From the NCBI RefSeq assembly GCF_025917685.1, contig NZ_CP089518.1:1489001-1553000 (forward strand): a stretch of 64,000 nt of DNA, read 5' to 3'. Under the pieces are notes generated by a model, which ran no database searches, had not been told where the DNA came from, and saw nothing but the letters and a program-made list of their open reading frames with translations. Origin of the DNA: Bacillus cereus (lineage in GTDB: Bacteria; Bacillota; Bacilli; Bacillales; Bacillaceae_G). Made by a program: the position numbers and the translations under genes. Positions 37,848-46,708 of this stretch are shown one piece after another. The stretch's first letter is position 1, and every line of letters begins with the position of its first letter.

Positions 37848-37888
37848 AATCCCTTTCATTTGTAAAAAGAATGAAAGGGATTTTTTTA
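37848..37888 (+). terminator. Intrinsic terminator after the micropeptide
   Basis: Perfect 13-bp stem AATCCCTTTCATT/AATGAAAGGGATT with a T run. Confidence 0.88.
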
Positions 37889-38027
37889 TTTTTAATGAGA
37901 ATATGCTGAAAATTTAGTATGATAGTAAAGTGAAACTGTAATCATTGGGATGCCCAGTCCTAAATGATTATTGTCACACAAATAGCGGGATAAAGTATAT
38001 ACATCTTGGATAAAGGGGAACAAGGGG

Positions 38028-41000
38028 ATGACAAACATAGTACAGACAAACGGTATGAAAAAACTTGTTTGTTTTTATGAAGAGTGGCAAAAACATGGAG
38101 ATGCAGAGAATAGTTTGAAGTTGTTTGAAGTGATTCAAAAATATAAACAAGAACAGCTTATGATAGCTTTTTGTGGTCATTTTTCGGCAGGGAAATCGAC
38201 AATGATGAATCATCTATATAAAGCGCAATTACTACCGACAAGTCCAATTCCAACGAGTGCTAATGTCGTTAAAATTGAAAAAGGTTCTGATCGCGTTGTT
38301 GTTACGATTAAGTCTGGAGAACAGTATGAATATGACGGCGCATATTCAGCGGAAGAATTAAAACAAATATGTAAAGACGGTGATGAAGTAATTGGTGTTC
38401 ATATTTATCGAAATGATGCACCAATTCCTGACGGAGTTATGTTAGTTGATACGCCAGGAATTGATTCTACAGATGATGCTCACCAATTAGCAACAGAATC
38501 AACACTGCATCTTGCAGATGTTATTTTTTACATGATGGATTATAACCATGTCCAATCAGAAGTAAACTTACAATTTGTTAAAGAATTGAAACAACGTAAT
38601 AAAACGGTTTATCTCGTTGTAAACCAAATAGATAAACATAAAGAAAATGAACTATCTTTTGAGGAGTATAAAGAAAGTGTAAAACAATCTTTTGCTAACT
38701 GGGATATTGAAGTAGATGGTATTTTCTATACATCACTGCGAATGATGAATCATCCATACAATGAGATTCAAAGTTTAGAAGTACTAATCTCTTCTATCAT
38801 GAAAGAAAAAGAGCAGTATGTAAGTAAGGGAATGGAGCGAGAAACAGAATATTTACTGCAAGAACATTTCTCATTTATTCTTTCTGAAAATGAAAAACAG
38901 CTTATAAAATATGAGGAAGAATTAGTCTCACCACTGTCGATTTCAGAGATTGTTGAAAAGAAGGAAGAGTTAATTGAAAATAAAAATCGAGCATCGAGTA
39001 AAGAATCTGATGTAAGAAATGAATTTATTAAAGGTTTACAAGCTATATTAGATAACGCGTATTTAATGCCATTTGAAATGAGAGAATTGGCAAATGAGTA
39101 TTTAGAAACGAAATTAACGAAATTTAAAGTTGGTTTGCTATTTGCGAAGGGAAAGACGGAGCAAGAAAAACAGAGACGTGTAGATGCTTTTCATTCCGCC
39201 CTTCAAAAGACTGTTGAAACGCAACTTGATTTTCATGTGAAAGAATTCATTGTAACCTTCTTAAAAGAAGAGGGATTATTTACAGAGGAAATCGGGAAGG
39301 ACATATATGCTCTAGAAATTGCTTTCGGGCCAGAATTATTGGCTGAAACAATTAAACAAGGGGCTGGCTTTACCGGTGATTACTTACTTCTATATACAGC
39401 TGATGTTGCAAATGAGTTGAAAAAAAGATATTTTATGAAATCTCAGCAAATCTTTGGGAAAAGTACGGGTACATTGCAGAAAAAAGCGAAGATAGAAGTT
39501 GCTCGTATTGAAGAAGAGATTGAAAAATACACGATGTTACAAACAGCAAAAGAAACGAAATTACAATACATTAAGGCGTATGAGGAATATGAGAGCTATT
39601 TAGGAGATGTTTGGAATGAACATATTTCTATACCAGATGGATTGCGAATAGACGAAATATTACAAAGTGAAAAACAAATTGTTAGTGAGAAGTTTACGCT
39701 ACAAGAGCAAGAAATCGTAAATGATAACGAAATGGCTAGTGAAGAAGAAATTAAAGGGACGGCAGCTTTAAATATTCAGCGTATATTAGAAAAAGTGAAG
39801 AAAGCTGAAACAATATTAGATCCATTGCCTACACTGAAACATTTACAGCAAGAAGTAGTTGGAAAAAGACAGCGTGTAGAAACGAAGCAATTTACAGTAG
39901 CATTATTTGGAGCTTTTAGTGCTGGGAAATCATCATTTGCTAACGCATTGCTCGGTGAAAAGGTGCTTCCTGTATCACCAAACCCAACGACAGCAACGAT
40001 TAATCAAATTTTGCCGGTTACAGAGGAAAAACCACACGGAACAGTGATTGTTCAGTTTAAATCAAAGCAAGCACTATTAGAAGATGTGAAAGCTGTTTAT
40101 AAGCTGTTTCATTATGAGATTACTACGTTAGATGAAGCGTTAACGCAAATTGATAAAATTATGAAATATCCTTCACCGAGCGGGAAGCAAAAAACAACAT
40201 TTAGCTTTTTACGAGCGGTACAAAAAGGATATGAGGCAGTTGCCGCTCATTTAGGGGAACAAGTACAAGTAACGTTAGAAGAATTCTCTGATTATGTAGC
40301 TAATGAAGAAAAATCATGCTTTGTTGAGTATATGGAGCTTTATTACGATTGTGCTTTAACAAGACAAGGAGTAGCTCTTGTAGATACACCAGGAGCTGAT
40401 TCTATTAACGCCCGCCATACGGATGTTGCATTCCAGTATATTAAAAATGCGGATGCTATTTTATTCGTAACATACTATAATCATGTTTTCTCTCGTGCAG
40501 ATCGTGAATTTTTAATTCAGCTCGGTCGTGTAAAGGATACGTTTGCGCTTGATAAAATGTTCTTCTTAATTAATGCGGCCGATTTAGCAGAGTCTGAAGA
40601 AGAACTTGAAATGGTAAAAGGTTATATTGCAGATCAGCTCTTGCAATATGGTATTAGAAATCCACGTTTATTTGCAATTTCAAGTTTATGTGCGCTTGAG
40701 GAAAAACAAGGGGAAAGTATTGACAAAGAAAAGTATGGCGTTTTACAAAACTCTGGGATTGCTAAGTTTGAAGAATCATTTACATCCTTTATGATGAGGG
40801 ATTTAATGCTTGTATCTGTGCATGCTTTATATGGTGCATTGCAAGGAGCAAATCAACTTCTAGTAAATATGATAAATGGCGCAAAGCAGGGAAATGATGA
40901 GAAAGCGAAGCAAACAAAAAAATATGAAGCAGAGCGTGATCAGCTACTTCATATTATTTCGTCATATAGTGTGCTGGCTGAAGAACAAGCAATGCAAAAT

Positions 41001-41687
41001 GAAGTGAAAGAATTGCTTTATTACGTACAACAACGCTTATTCCTGCGCTATAACGATGTGTTTACTGAATTTATTAATCCAGCATCACTTCGAACAGAGG
41101 GGAATGTAAAAACGCAGTTGCAACAGTGTGTAATGGAATTAGTTTCATTTATTCAACATGATTTATTACAAGAAATGCGTGCAACATCATTACGCCTTGA
41201 AAGATGGATAGATGAAGCGATGAAGCGTGCAAAGGATGAAATTGTTGTGAACTGCAAAGGAGAAAATGAATCGATTTCTCTGGGCGGAACAGTAGATTAT
41301 GAATATAAAGTTATTACACATAAAGAGCCATTTCCTTCAATAGAAATAAAAGATTTCAAAAAGGCACTAGCGCATTTTAAAAATGAGAAAAGCTTTTTTG
41401 AAAAAAATGATAAAGCTTTTATGCAAGAAGACGCTAAAGGAGTACTAGAACCTTTCGTATCAAACTATGTAGCTGATGAAGAAGATTTATTTGTTCATCA
41501 TTATAAGCAAGAGTGGGATACAAAATGGAATTTATTCCAAAAAGTGATGCAGCAAGATGTTGAGAAATATTATGAAAGTATATTATTTGCTTTAGCTGAA
41601 ACAATTGATGTGACACTATATGAGCAAAGTAAAGAAGAGCTTCAAAAGCAGTTAATAGAAATAGAAAAAGAAATTTATGTTATATAG
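38028..41687 (+). CDS. dynA: Double dynamin-like GTPase DynA
   Basis: 1219 residues made of two fused bacterial dynamin units. Unit 1: P-loop GHFSAGKS (50-57), G3 VDTPG (about 139-143), G4 NQID. Unit 2: P-loop GAFSAGKS (about 627-634), VDTPG (about 784-788), NAAD. Each GTPase head is followed by long helical stalk segments with membrane-binding paddles. In B. subtilis, DynA (YpbR, 1193 residues) fuses and protects membranes under stress and phage attack. AAGGGGAACAAGGGG precedes ATG 38028; ATG 38055 is an alternative start. Monocistronic and convergent with the next gene. Confidence 0.93.
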   Translation: MTNIVQTNGMKKLVCFYEEWQKHGDAENSLKLFEVIQKYKQEQLMIAFCGHFSAGKSTMMNHLYKAQLLPTSPIPTSANVVKIEKGSDRVVVTIKSGEQYEYDGAYSAEELKQICKDGDEVIGVHIYRNDAPIPDGVMLVDTPGIDSTDDAHQLATESTLHLADVIFYMMDYNHVQSEVNLQFVKELKQRNKTVYLVVNQIDKHKENELSFEEYKESVKQSFANWDIEVDGIFYTSLRMMNHPYNEIQSLEVLISSIMKEKEQYVSKGMERETEYLLQEHFSFILSENEKQLIKYEEELVSPLSISEIVEKKEELIENKNRASSKESDVRNEFIKGLQAILDNAYLMPFEMRELANEYLETKLTKFKVGLLFAKGKTEQEKQRRVDAFHSALQKTVETQLDFHVKEFIVTFLKEEGLFTEEIGKDIYALEIAFGPELLAETIKQGAGFTGDYLLLYTADVANELKKRYFMKSQQIFGKSTGTLQKKAKIEVARIEEEIEKYTMLQTAKETKLQYIKAYEEYESYLGDVWNEHISIPDGLRIDEILQSEKQIVSEKFTLQEQEIVNDNEMASEEEIKGTAALNIQRILEKVKKAETILDPLPTLKHLQQEVVGKRQRVETKQFTVALFGAFSAGKSSFANALLGEKVLPVSPNPTTATINQILPVTEEKPHGTVIVQFKSKQALLEDVKAVYKLFHYEITTLDEALTQIDKIMKYPSPSGKQKTTFSFLRAVQKGYEAVAAHLGEQVQVTLEEFSDYVANEEKSCFVEYMELYYDCALTRQGVALVDTPGADSINARHTDVAFQYIKNADAILFVTYYNHVFSRADREFLIQLGRVKDTFALDKMFFLINAADLAESEEELEMVKGYIADQLLQYGIRNPRLFAISSLCALEEKQGESIDKEKYGVLQNSGIAKFEESFTSFMMRDLMLVSVHALYGALQGANQLLVNMINGAKQGNDEKAKQTKKYEAERDQLLHIISSYSVLAEEQAMQNEVKELLYYVQQRLFLRYNDVFTEFINPASLRTEGNVKTQLQQCVMELVSFIQHDLLQEMRATSLRLERWIDEAMKRAKDEIVVNCKGENESISLGGTVDYEYKVITHKEPFPSIEIKDFKKALAHFKNEKSFFEKNDKAFMQEDAKGVLEPFVSNYVADEEDLFVHHYKQEWDTKWNLFQKVMQQDVEKYYESILFALAETIDVTLYEQSKEELQKQLIEIEKEIYVI

Positions 41688-41690
41688 TCG

Positions 41691-41945
41691 CTATGAAAAA
41701 AAGATTCGTTCAATTTTCTTTTGTAATACAGTATCTAAAGATTTTACGAACCCTGCGAATTCATCAGTAGAAATCATATGAGTAAGAACTAAGCGTCTGC
41801 CGTCTGGTGTTTCACCGCATAAGACGAATGAAGAAAACTCATATGTTTTGTTTTCGACTACTAATTTTGGATAGGAATATGTGTCGTTCTTCTTTTTCTT
41901 TCCATCAATGGAGATGACGTTGCATTTTTTCTCATTGTTGTCCAT
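41691..41945 (-). CDS. Small hypothetical protein
   Basis: 84 residues (MDNNEKKCNVISIDGKKKK..., then YEFSSFVLCGETPDGRRLVLTHMIS). ATG 41945 is chosen over an upstream ATG because AAGGAGGGA is directly before it. Soluble, two cysteines; no family recognised. Divergent from the acetyltransferase gene. Confidence 0.65.
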   Translation of the reverse strand: MDNNEKKCNVISIDGKKKKNDTYSYPKLVVENKTYEFSSFVLCGETPDGRRLVLTHMISTDEFAGFVKSLDTVLQKKIERIFFS

Positions 41946-42016
41946 GGTGAATCCCTCCTTTCTATTACTTATGGTAGACAAGGAGGGTTTAGAACAATGG
42001 AGAAGGGGGAATTTTT

Positions 42017-42484
42017 ATGGATGTTGTATTAGATCGTGTTTCTAAAGATAATGTGCCAAAGTCTTTACTTTTGCTTGCTGATCCAAGCGAGCGGCAAATC
42101 GCTACATATATACAGAGAGGAATGGTATATGTAGCTAAAGTAGAGGGGAAAGTGGTTGGTGTATATGTGTTGTTGGAAACAAGACCAAAGACGATGGAAA
42201 TTATGAATATTGCGGTTGTAGAACATATGCAAGGGAGAGGTATTGGTAAGAACATGTTGCTGCATGCGATAGAAACAGCTAAAGGATATGGCATGTACAA
42301 GATTGAAATTGGGACAGGTAATTCTAGCGTTTCACAACTTGCGTTATATCAAAAATGTGGATTTCGTATTTTTTCTATTGATTTTGATTACTTTTCGAAG
42401 CATTATGAAGAAGAGATTATTGAAAATGGAATTGTATGCCGTGATATGATTCGGCTTGCAATGGAATTGAATCAGAACGTATAA
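42017..42484 (+). CDS. GNAT-family N-acetyltransferase
   Basis: 155 residues with the motif-A strand and CoA loop NIAVVEHMQGRGIGKNMLLHAI (about 59-80, R-G-x-G-x-G/N) and the closing YQKCGFRIFSIDFDYF. AGAAGGGGGA upstream of ATG. It is followed by ypbS and a sulfurtransferase, all closely spaced. Substrate unknown. Confidence 0.88.
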   Translation: MDVVLDRVSKDNVPKSLLLLADPSERQIATYIQRGMVYVAKVEGKVVGVYVLLETRPKTMEIMNIAVVEHMQGRGIGKNMLLHAIETAKGYGMYKIEIGTGNSSVSQLALYQKCGFRIFSIDFDYFSKHYEEEIIENGIVCRDMIRLAMELNQNV

Positions 42485-42505
42485 CTTATTTAGGGGGAAG
42501 AGAAG

Positions 42506-42778
42506 ATGGAAGTACATAAAGCAATTACAGCACATTCTCGTAAACAAAATGAAAGTGTAAAAGCATGTTTACAATTAGATGCGCAGCGTGAAGCAGCTAT
42601 TGAAGCAGCCGTATCTCTTGCGTCAAATGGGAAAGAATTTTCGGTTGATGTCATTAATGTTGTAACAAAGCAAATTAATGATCTTGCAAAAAATGGTGTT
42701 ACACTACAGCGTAAATATGTTACAGAAGAAATGGTTATGGAGTATGTAAGTCGTTTGCAAGAGAAAGAAGGTCGTTAA
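42506..42778 (+). CDS. ypbS: YpbS-like DUF2533 protein
   Basis: 90 residues: EVHKAITAHSRKQNESVKAC at the start and LQRKYVTEEMVMEYVSRLQ at the end, helical. The sequence and its place near dynA (ypbR) match YpbS. TTAGGGGGAAG upstream. It is two bases from the next start. Function unknown. Confidence 0.8.
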   Translation: MEVHKAITAHSRKQNESVKACLQLDAQREAAIEAAVSLASNGKEFSVDVINVVTKQINDLAKNGVTLQRKYVTEEMVMEYVSRLQEKEGR

Positions 42779-42780
42779 AG

Positions 42781-43614
42781 ATGATAGTTACAGTCGAATG
42801 GTTACGTGAGCATATAGAAGATGAGAACGTCCGTATAATCGATTGTCGTTTTGATTTAGCGAATCCTAATTGGGGTAGAGAAAAGTATGAGGAAGAACAT
42901 ATTCTTCATGCGTTATATTTTGATTTAAATTTAGATCTATCAAGTCCTGTAACAGAACATGGTGGCCGCCATCCGTTGCCAAATATTGAGGAGTTTGTAG
43001 ACAAGCTTTCGCAAGCTGGTATTGATGAACATACGACAGTAATTGCGTATGACAGTCAAGCTGGTGCAAACGCCTCTCGTTTATGGTGGTTATTAAACTA
43101 TGTAGGACATGAAAAAGTATATATATTAGATGCTGGACTTCCGGCTTGGAAAGAGAATGGATTACGTACAACGGCAGAAATTCCTGTTGTTGCACGAAAA
43201 ACATTTAAAGCAAATATACAAGATCATATGCTTGTAACGATGGACACGGTCAAAGAGAATATTCATGCAGGTACAGATATTACGCTAATTGATTCTAGAG
43301 AGCCAAAACGTTATATTGGTGCTGAAGAACTCGTTGATTCGAAGGCAGGGCATATTCCAACAGCAGTAAACTATTTTTGGAAAGATGGAATTTTAGAATC
43401 AGGACGTTTTAAAAACAACGAGGAACAGCAAGGACGTTTCCAAAATCTCGATAAAGAGAAGGAAACAATTGTATATTGTGGTTCTGGCGTTACAGCGTGT
43501 CCAAATATAGTTGCATTAAAATTAGCTGGTTTTCAAAATGTTAAATTGTATGCAGGTAGCTGGAGTGATTGGATTTCTTATCCAGAAAATCAAATTGAAA
43601 AAGAAGAAGATTAA
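42781..43614 (+). CDS. Thiosulfate/3-mercaptopyruvate-type sulfurtransferase
   Basis: 277 residues, two rhodanese domains. In the N-terminal domain the catalytic cysteine position is replaced (AYDSQAGANASRLWW). The C-terminal domain has the active loop VYCGSGVTACPN (Cys about 233). The CGSGVTAC loop is of the mercaptopyruvate/thiosulfate sulfurtransferase type. It moves sulfane sulfur to thiol or cyanide acceptors. Co-transcribed with ypbS by spacing. Confidence 0.9.
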   Translation: MIVTVEWLREHIEDENVRIIDCRFDLANPNWGREKYEEEHILHALYFDLNLDLSSPVTEHGGRHPLPNIEEFVDKLSQAGIDEHTTVIAYDSQAGANASRLWWLLNYVGHEKVYILDAGLPAWKENGLRTTAEIPVVARKTFKANIQDHMLVTMDTVKENIHAGTDITLIDSREPKRYIGAEELVDSKAGHIPTAVNYFWKDGILESGRFKNNEEQQGRFQNLDKEKETIVYCGSGVTACPNIVALKLAGFQNVKLYAGSWSDWISYPENQIEKEED

Positions 43615-43685
43615 TCACTTGCATGCAAAAATAATTTGTATTAAAATAAGGTCACAAGCAAGAGATTGCTTCAAAAATAATATAT

Positions 43686-43714
43686 TTTACACATTGGAAA
43701 CAATGTGATAATAT
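43686..43714 (+). promoter_or_regulatory. Promoter of the tandem 6S-like RNAs
   Basis: TTTACA (43686-43691), 17 bases, TAATAT (43709-43714). Start predicted near 43721. Confidence 0.65.
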
Positions 43715-43720
43715 AACGAC

Positions 43721-43914
43721 AAGTGAATAATACATCCTGCGGTGTACGTAACTTATTTATGTCTAAAACCGATGTTAGTTATACGGAAGCTCAATATTTA
43801 GCGACCATCATCAAGCCTTCCTTGTGGAGGAAGATGTACGGTAACTGTGAGGGCATCCACCTGCGAGTAGCGGGTTTTTGGACATTTACGAGGAGCGGCA
43901 CGTGCGGGGGTCTT
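43721..43914 (+). ncRNA. ssrS: 6S RNA-like, copy 1
   Basis: 6S RNA mimics open promoter DNA and binds sigma-A RNA polymerase. The 5' segment CCTGCGGTGTACGTAACTT and the 3' segment GCGGCACGTGCGGGGG pair loosely at the ends and resemble the E. coli 6S termini (CUGAGAUGUUCGC and GCGGCAUCUCGG). GCATCCACCT...GGGTTTTTGGAC matches the E. coli CAUUCACCU...GGGUUACAG side of the bubble. The apical stem CTTCC/GGAAG is clear. An ORF can be drawn across it, but it has no ribosome site. Confidence 0.72.
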
Positions 43915-43937
43915 ATTTCAACTAACATTATATAAAA

Positions 43938-44116
43938 TTCCTACGGTGTACGTAGCTTGTGTATGTCTTAAACCAATAAGTATAATACGGAAGTTCAATA
44001 TTTAAATGTAGATAGCAGGCCATCTTTTTAAGAAGGAAGCTACGAACATTTGTGAGAACATCCACCTGTGAGAGCAGGTTTATGGACATCTATAGATAAC
44101 GGCATATGTGGGGCTA
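43938..44116 (+). ncRNA. 6S RNA-like, copy 2 (tandem)
   Basis: Repeats the same order of blocks as copy 1 with divergence: CCTACGGTGTACGTAGCTT, TACGGAAGTTCAATATTTA, an apical GAAGGAAGCTAC, ACATCCACCTGTGAGAGCAGGT, and the end GGCATATGTGGGGC. Differences in the terminal stem (G to A opposite G to T changes) look compensatory, suggesting both copies are functional. A TATATAA lies just upstream (43929), so it could have its own start or be processed from a joint transcript. Confidence 0.68.
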
Positions 44117-44119
44117 TAT

Positions 44120-44153
44120 AAAAACCTTACGTTTTATACGTAAGGTTTTTTTG
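44120..44153 (+). terminator. Terminator after the 6S-like pair
   Basis: Stem AAAACCTTACG/CGTAAGGTTTT with seven T. Confidence 0.88.
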
Positions 44154-44172
44154 TTGAATAAATATGTTCATA

Positions 44173-44622
44173 TTATCTCGATTCACCGGTGAAATTCCCA
44201 TAATAAATATAGCACTTGCGGTCTTCATCAATTTCTCTTGAATCTAGGGTGAATTCTAAATGCATTCCATCCCGTTGAATATATATAATATCTGAATGGA
44301 GGGACGGTAAGATTTCCTCGTAATTCCACACATCTTTACTTTCTATTATAATAGAATTCGTTTCCTTTAGCTCTCTAATTTCAAAACCTATGTGGGAGTA
44401 TGTAGGATCTGAAGGGTCATTGGAAAACGCTTCTTTTTGAACATATATAACTGCTGCTCCGTCTGGATCTACTGAAGTGGCAGTAACAATATACGTATTG
44501 CTATCTTTTATAAAATATTCACAAGTCATTCGTGCGACGATTTCAGAGATAGAAATGTTTGTGTAGTTCCATAAAGCAGGATATAGCTTAGTTTCATCAT
44601 GGAGTCGATATTCTAATCGCAT
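44173..44622 (-). CDS. Hypothetical soluble protein
   Basis: 149 residues, acidic, predominantly beta (alternating hydrophobic strands such as IVTATSV, AAVIYVQKE, SIIIESKDVW, CYIYYGNF). GAGGGATAAA upstream of ATG. No signal peptide, no motif recognised. Single gene on the minus strand between the 6S pair and the ATP-grasp operon. Function unknown. Confidence 0.7.
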   Translation of the reverse strand: MRLEYRLHDETKLYPALWNYTNISISEIVARMTCEYFIKDSNTYIVTATSVDPDGAAVIYVQKEAFSNDPSDPTYSHIGFEIRELKETNSIIIESKDVWNYEEILPSLHSDIIYIQRDGMHLEFTLDSREIDEDRKCYIYYGNFTGESR

Positions 44623-44705
44623 TTTATCCCTCTTCTTCCTTTTTCTTCTACTTTATCATGGCTTCTTATATAATAGAAATATAATTTATAAAGGGGAGTG
44701 CAAAG

Positions 44706-45017
44706 GTGACAAAAACAAAATGGTTAGTAGGCGGTGTCTTAACGTCTCTAATGACAGGCACTTTATTTGGCTGCGCGCAAGATATTCCCCCAAAGCCGAA
44801 TGATAATAGTTGTTCTGATTGGGATTGGGATGATGAACTGGGTGTATGGCAGTGTGAAGATAGTAGTTCTGGTTATAGAGGACATTACTTTTATGGTGGT
44901 AAATACTATCAAAATAAATCCACTTTCAAAAATTCATCAGAGTTTAAATCTTATCAATCTTCGTCAGAATTTAAAGGTGGAATTGGAAGCGGTTCAAAGG
45001 GTGGATTTGGAGGCTAA
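44706..45017 (+). CDS. Predicted small lipoprotein with Ser/Gly-rich tail, first gene of ATP-grasp operon
   Basis: 103 residues starting at GTG 44706 behind AAAGGGGAGTG. Hydrophobic signal with a possible lipobox LFGC (Cys about 23); the bulky F at -2 is not ideal. The mature part begins with an acidic Asp/Trp/Cys segment (SDWDWDDELGVWQCEDSS), then Tyr/Gly/Ser-rich sequence ending GSGSKGGFGG. It stops 3 bases before the ATP-grasp gene. Similar small Gly/Ser-tailed proteins accompany YgiC-type ligases (YgiB/DUF1190 in enterobacteria), so it may be the ligase's partner or substrate; that is inference. Confidence 0.7.
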   Translation: MTKTKWLVGGVLTSLMTGTLFGCAQDIPPKPNDNSCSDWDWDDELGVWQCEDSSSGYRGHYFYGGKYYQNKSTFKNSSEFKSYQSSSEFKGGIGSGSKGGFGG

Positions 45018-45020
45018 AAT

Positions 45021-46256
45021 ATGTCGCAATACATAAAGAGACGAAAAGAATTTTATTCGAATTATCCAAATTTCTGGTCGGATTTATATGAAAGTGAGTA
45101 TAGTTTGTTTCATGTTTTTCCAATAACAGAGCAAACTATGAAACAGTTGCAAGTAGCGACTGAACGAATGGGGGAAATATTTTTTAAGACTGCTAGAATT
45201 CTTCGGAGTTTATCTGACGAGCAGCTGCTAGAATTTGGTTTTCCACCTACAAGCTTGCCTTTTATTAGGTTGAAAGGACTGTATCCTGAATCTGTTATTT
45301 CACGATTTGATTTTGCCTTAACAGATGATAATTGTATTAAAATGCTTGAGTTTAATAGTGATACACCAACTTTTATTGTAGAATGCTTTCAAATGAATGG
45401 GAAAGTTTGTGAAGAACTAGGCTATGATAACCCAAATGTAAATGACGAGCGTTTACTGTCTTCTGGTATTACAAAGGCTGTAATGGAAGCAACAAAAGGG
45501 ATAGAGACTCCAAATGTCGTTTTTACCTCTCATCATGAACATATAGAAGATTGGAATACGACTATGTATTTGAGTCAGTTATGTCGAGTTGAAAATAAAG
45601 TGATGCCAATGTCGGAGCTTAGAATTACTGATGATGCTTTAGTAGATGGAGATGGTGTACGAATCGATGTTTTGTATCGTCAAACATATCCGATTGAAGA
45701 TTTGATTGAAGATCAAGATCCGGAAACAGGGGATTTGGTAGGAGTGGAACTTTTGCAACTTGTGAAAGAAGGAAAGCTTTTTATTATAAATCCTATATCA
45801 GCTTTTTTACTTCAACCTAAATCAATTCAATGTCTTATTTGGGGACTAGCAGAAGAAGGTGCTTTTTACACAAGTGAGGAACAACAGTGGATTAAAGAAT
45901 ACATGTTACCTACATATTTAGAGCCGGATTTATTTTTGGAAAAGAATTCTTTCGTTCAAAAACCTTCGTTTGGTAGGGAAGGGGATACGATTACGATTCG
46001 TGATAAAGACGCAAGTATTATAATTCGAAATGTGCATGAAACATATAAAACGTCACTACCGATATTTCAAGAATATACAGAGCTTCCAGTAGTTGTTCTG
46101 GAAACTGAAAAAGGGATTGAAGAGCTCTCATATGTATTTGGGGCGTTTTTAATTGCTGGAAAAGCGAGCGGTATCGGTATACGTGCTGGAGGAAAAATTA
46201 CAGGGAATGAATCTTATTATTTACCGGTAGGTATTAAGAAGGGGGAAAATAAATGA
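45021..46256 (+). CDS. Glutathionylspermidine synthase-like ATP-grasp ligase (YgiC/YjfC family)
   Basis: 411 residues. Characteristic blocks: KMLEFNSDTPTFIVECFQMNG (about 109-129), the NEW-type DVLYRQTYPIEDL, KPSFGREGDTI (about 314-324, phosphate-grasp) and the C-terminal SGIGIRAGGKITGNESYYLPVGI. It resembles the synthetase half of Gsp but lacks the amidase half. Bacilli lack glutathione, so the real substrates must differ; peptide or polyamine amide ligation is inference. It overlaps the next gene by 4 bases (ATGA). Confidence 0.87.
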   Translation: MSQYIKRRKEFYSNYPNFWSDLYESEYSLFHVFPITEQTMKQLQVATERMGEIFFKTARILRSLSDEQLLEFGFPPTSLPFIRLKGLYPESVISRFDFALTDDNCIKMLEFNSDTPTFIVECFQMNGKVCEELGYDNPNVNDERLLSSGITKAVMEATKGIETPNVVFTSHHEHIEDWNTTMYLSQLCRVENKVMPMSELRITDDALVDGDGVRIDVLYRQTYPIEDLIEDQDPETGDLVGVELLQLVKEGKLFIINPISAFLLQPKSIQCLIWGLAEEGAFYTSEEQQWIKEYMLPTYLEPDLFLEKNSFVQKPSFGREGDTITIRDKDASIIIRNVHETYKTSLPIFQEYTELPVVVLETEKGIEELSYVFGAFLIAGKASGIGIRAGGKITGNESYYLPVGIKKGENK

Positions 46257-46639
46257 TTAATTTTTTACTATATTTAGGAGTATCACTTGCACTGTTATCT
46301 ATCGGCCTTTTTCTTATGGAAGTAACAACGAAAGTGAAAGAGTTCAAGTTAATGGCTCAAGGAAACAAAGCGGTAAGCTATGTACTTGGAGGAAGAGTAC
46401 TTGGGCTAGCTATCGTTTTATATTCAACAGCTGCTAATTCTATTTCACTTTTGGATATGGTTTCGTGGGGAGCAGTTGGGATATTAGCACAGATTGTTGT
46501 ATTTTATTTAGCAGAATGGCTTACACCACGTTTTAACATTAATGAAAGCCTCGAAGAAGATAATCAAGCAGTCGGTCTATTCCTTATGTTTTTATCACTT
46601 TCAATCGGAGTTGTAATTGCTGGTTGTGTAACATATTAA
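46253..46639 (+). CDS. DUF350 (YjfL-type) membrane protein
   Basis: 128 residues with four membrane segments (about 4-22, 47-66, 72-92, 107-126), typical of DUF350. AAGAAGGGGGAA upstream within the preceding gene; translationally coupled to the ATP-grasp ligase. DUF350 proteins habitually accompany such ligases, so a membrane-associated modification system is likely. Terminator follows. Confidence 0.88.
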   Translation: MINFLLYLGVSLALLSIGLFLMEVTTKVKEFKLMAQGNKAVSYVLGGRVLGLAIVLYSTAANSISLLDMVSWGAVGILAQIVVFYLAEWLTPRFNINESLEEDNQAVGLFLMFLSLSIGVVIAGCVTY

Positions 46640-46640
46640 A

Positions 46641-46672
46641 ACCCTTACGTTTTAACGTAAGGATTTTATTTT
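46641..46672 (+). terminator. Intrinsic terminator after the DUF350 gene
   Basis: Stem CCTTACGTT/AACGTAAGG and T-rich tail. Confidence 0.8.
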
Positions 46673-46708
46673 TTATGTGCTAATTTTTTGCAATATATGT
46701 TCAAATAA

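Noticed and set aside
43723..43935. A 70-codon plus-strand ORF inside the first 6S-like unit
   Set aside because: No ribosome site, and the sequence is explained by a structured RNA whose second copy does not keep the frame.
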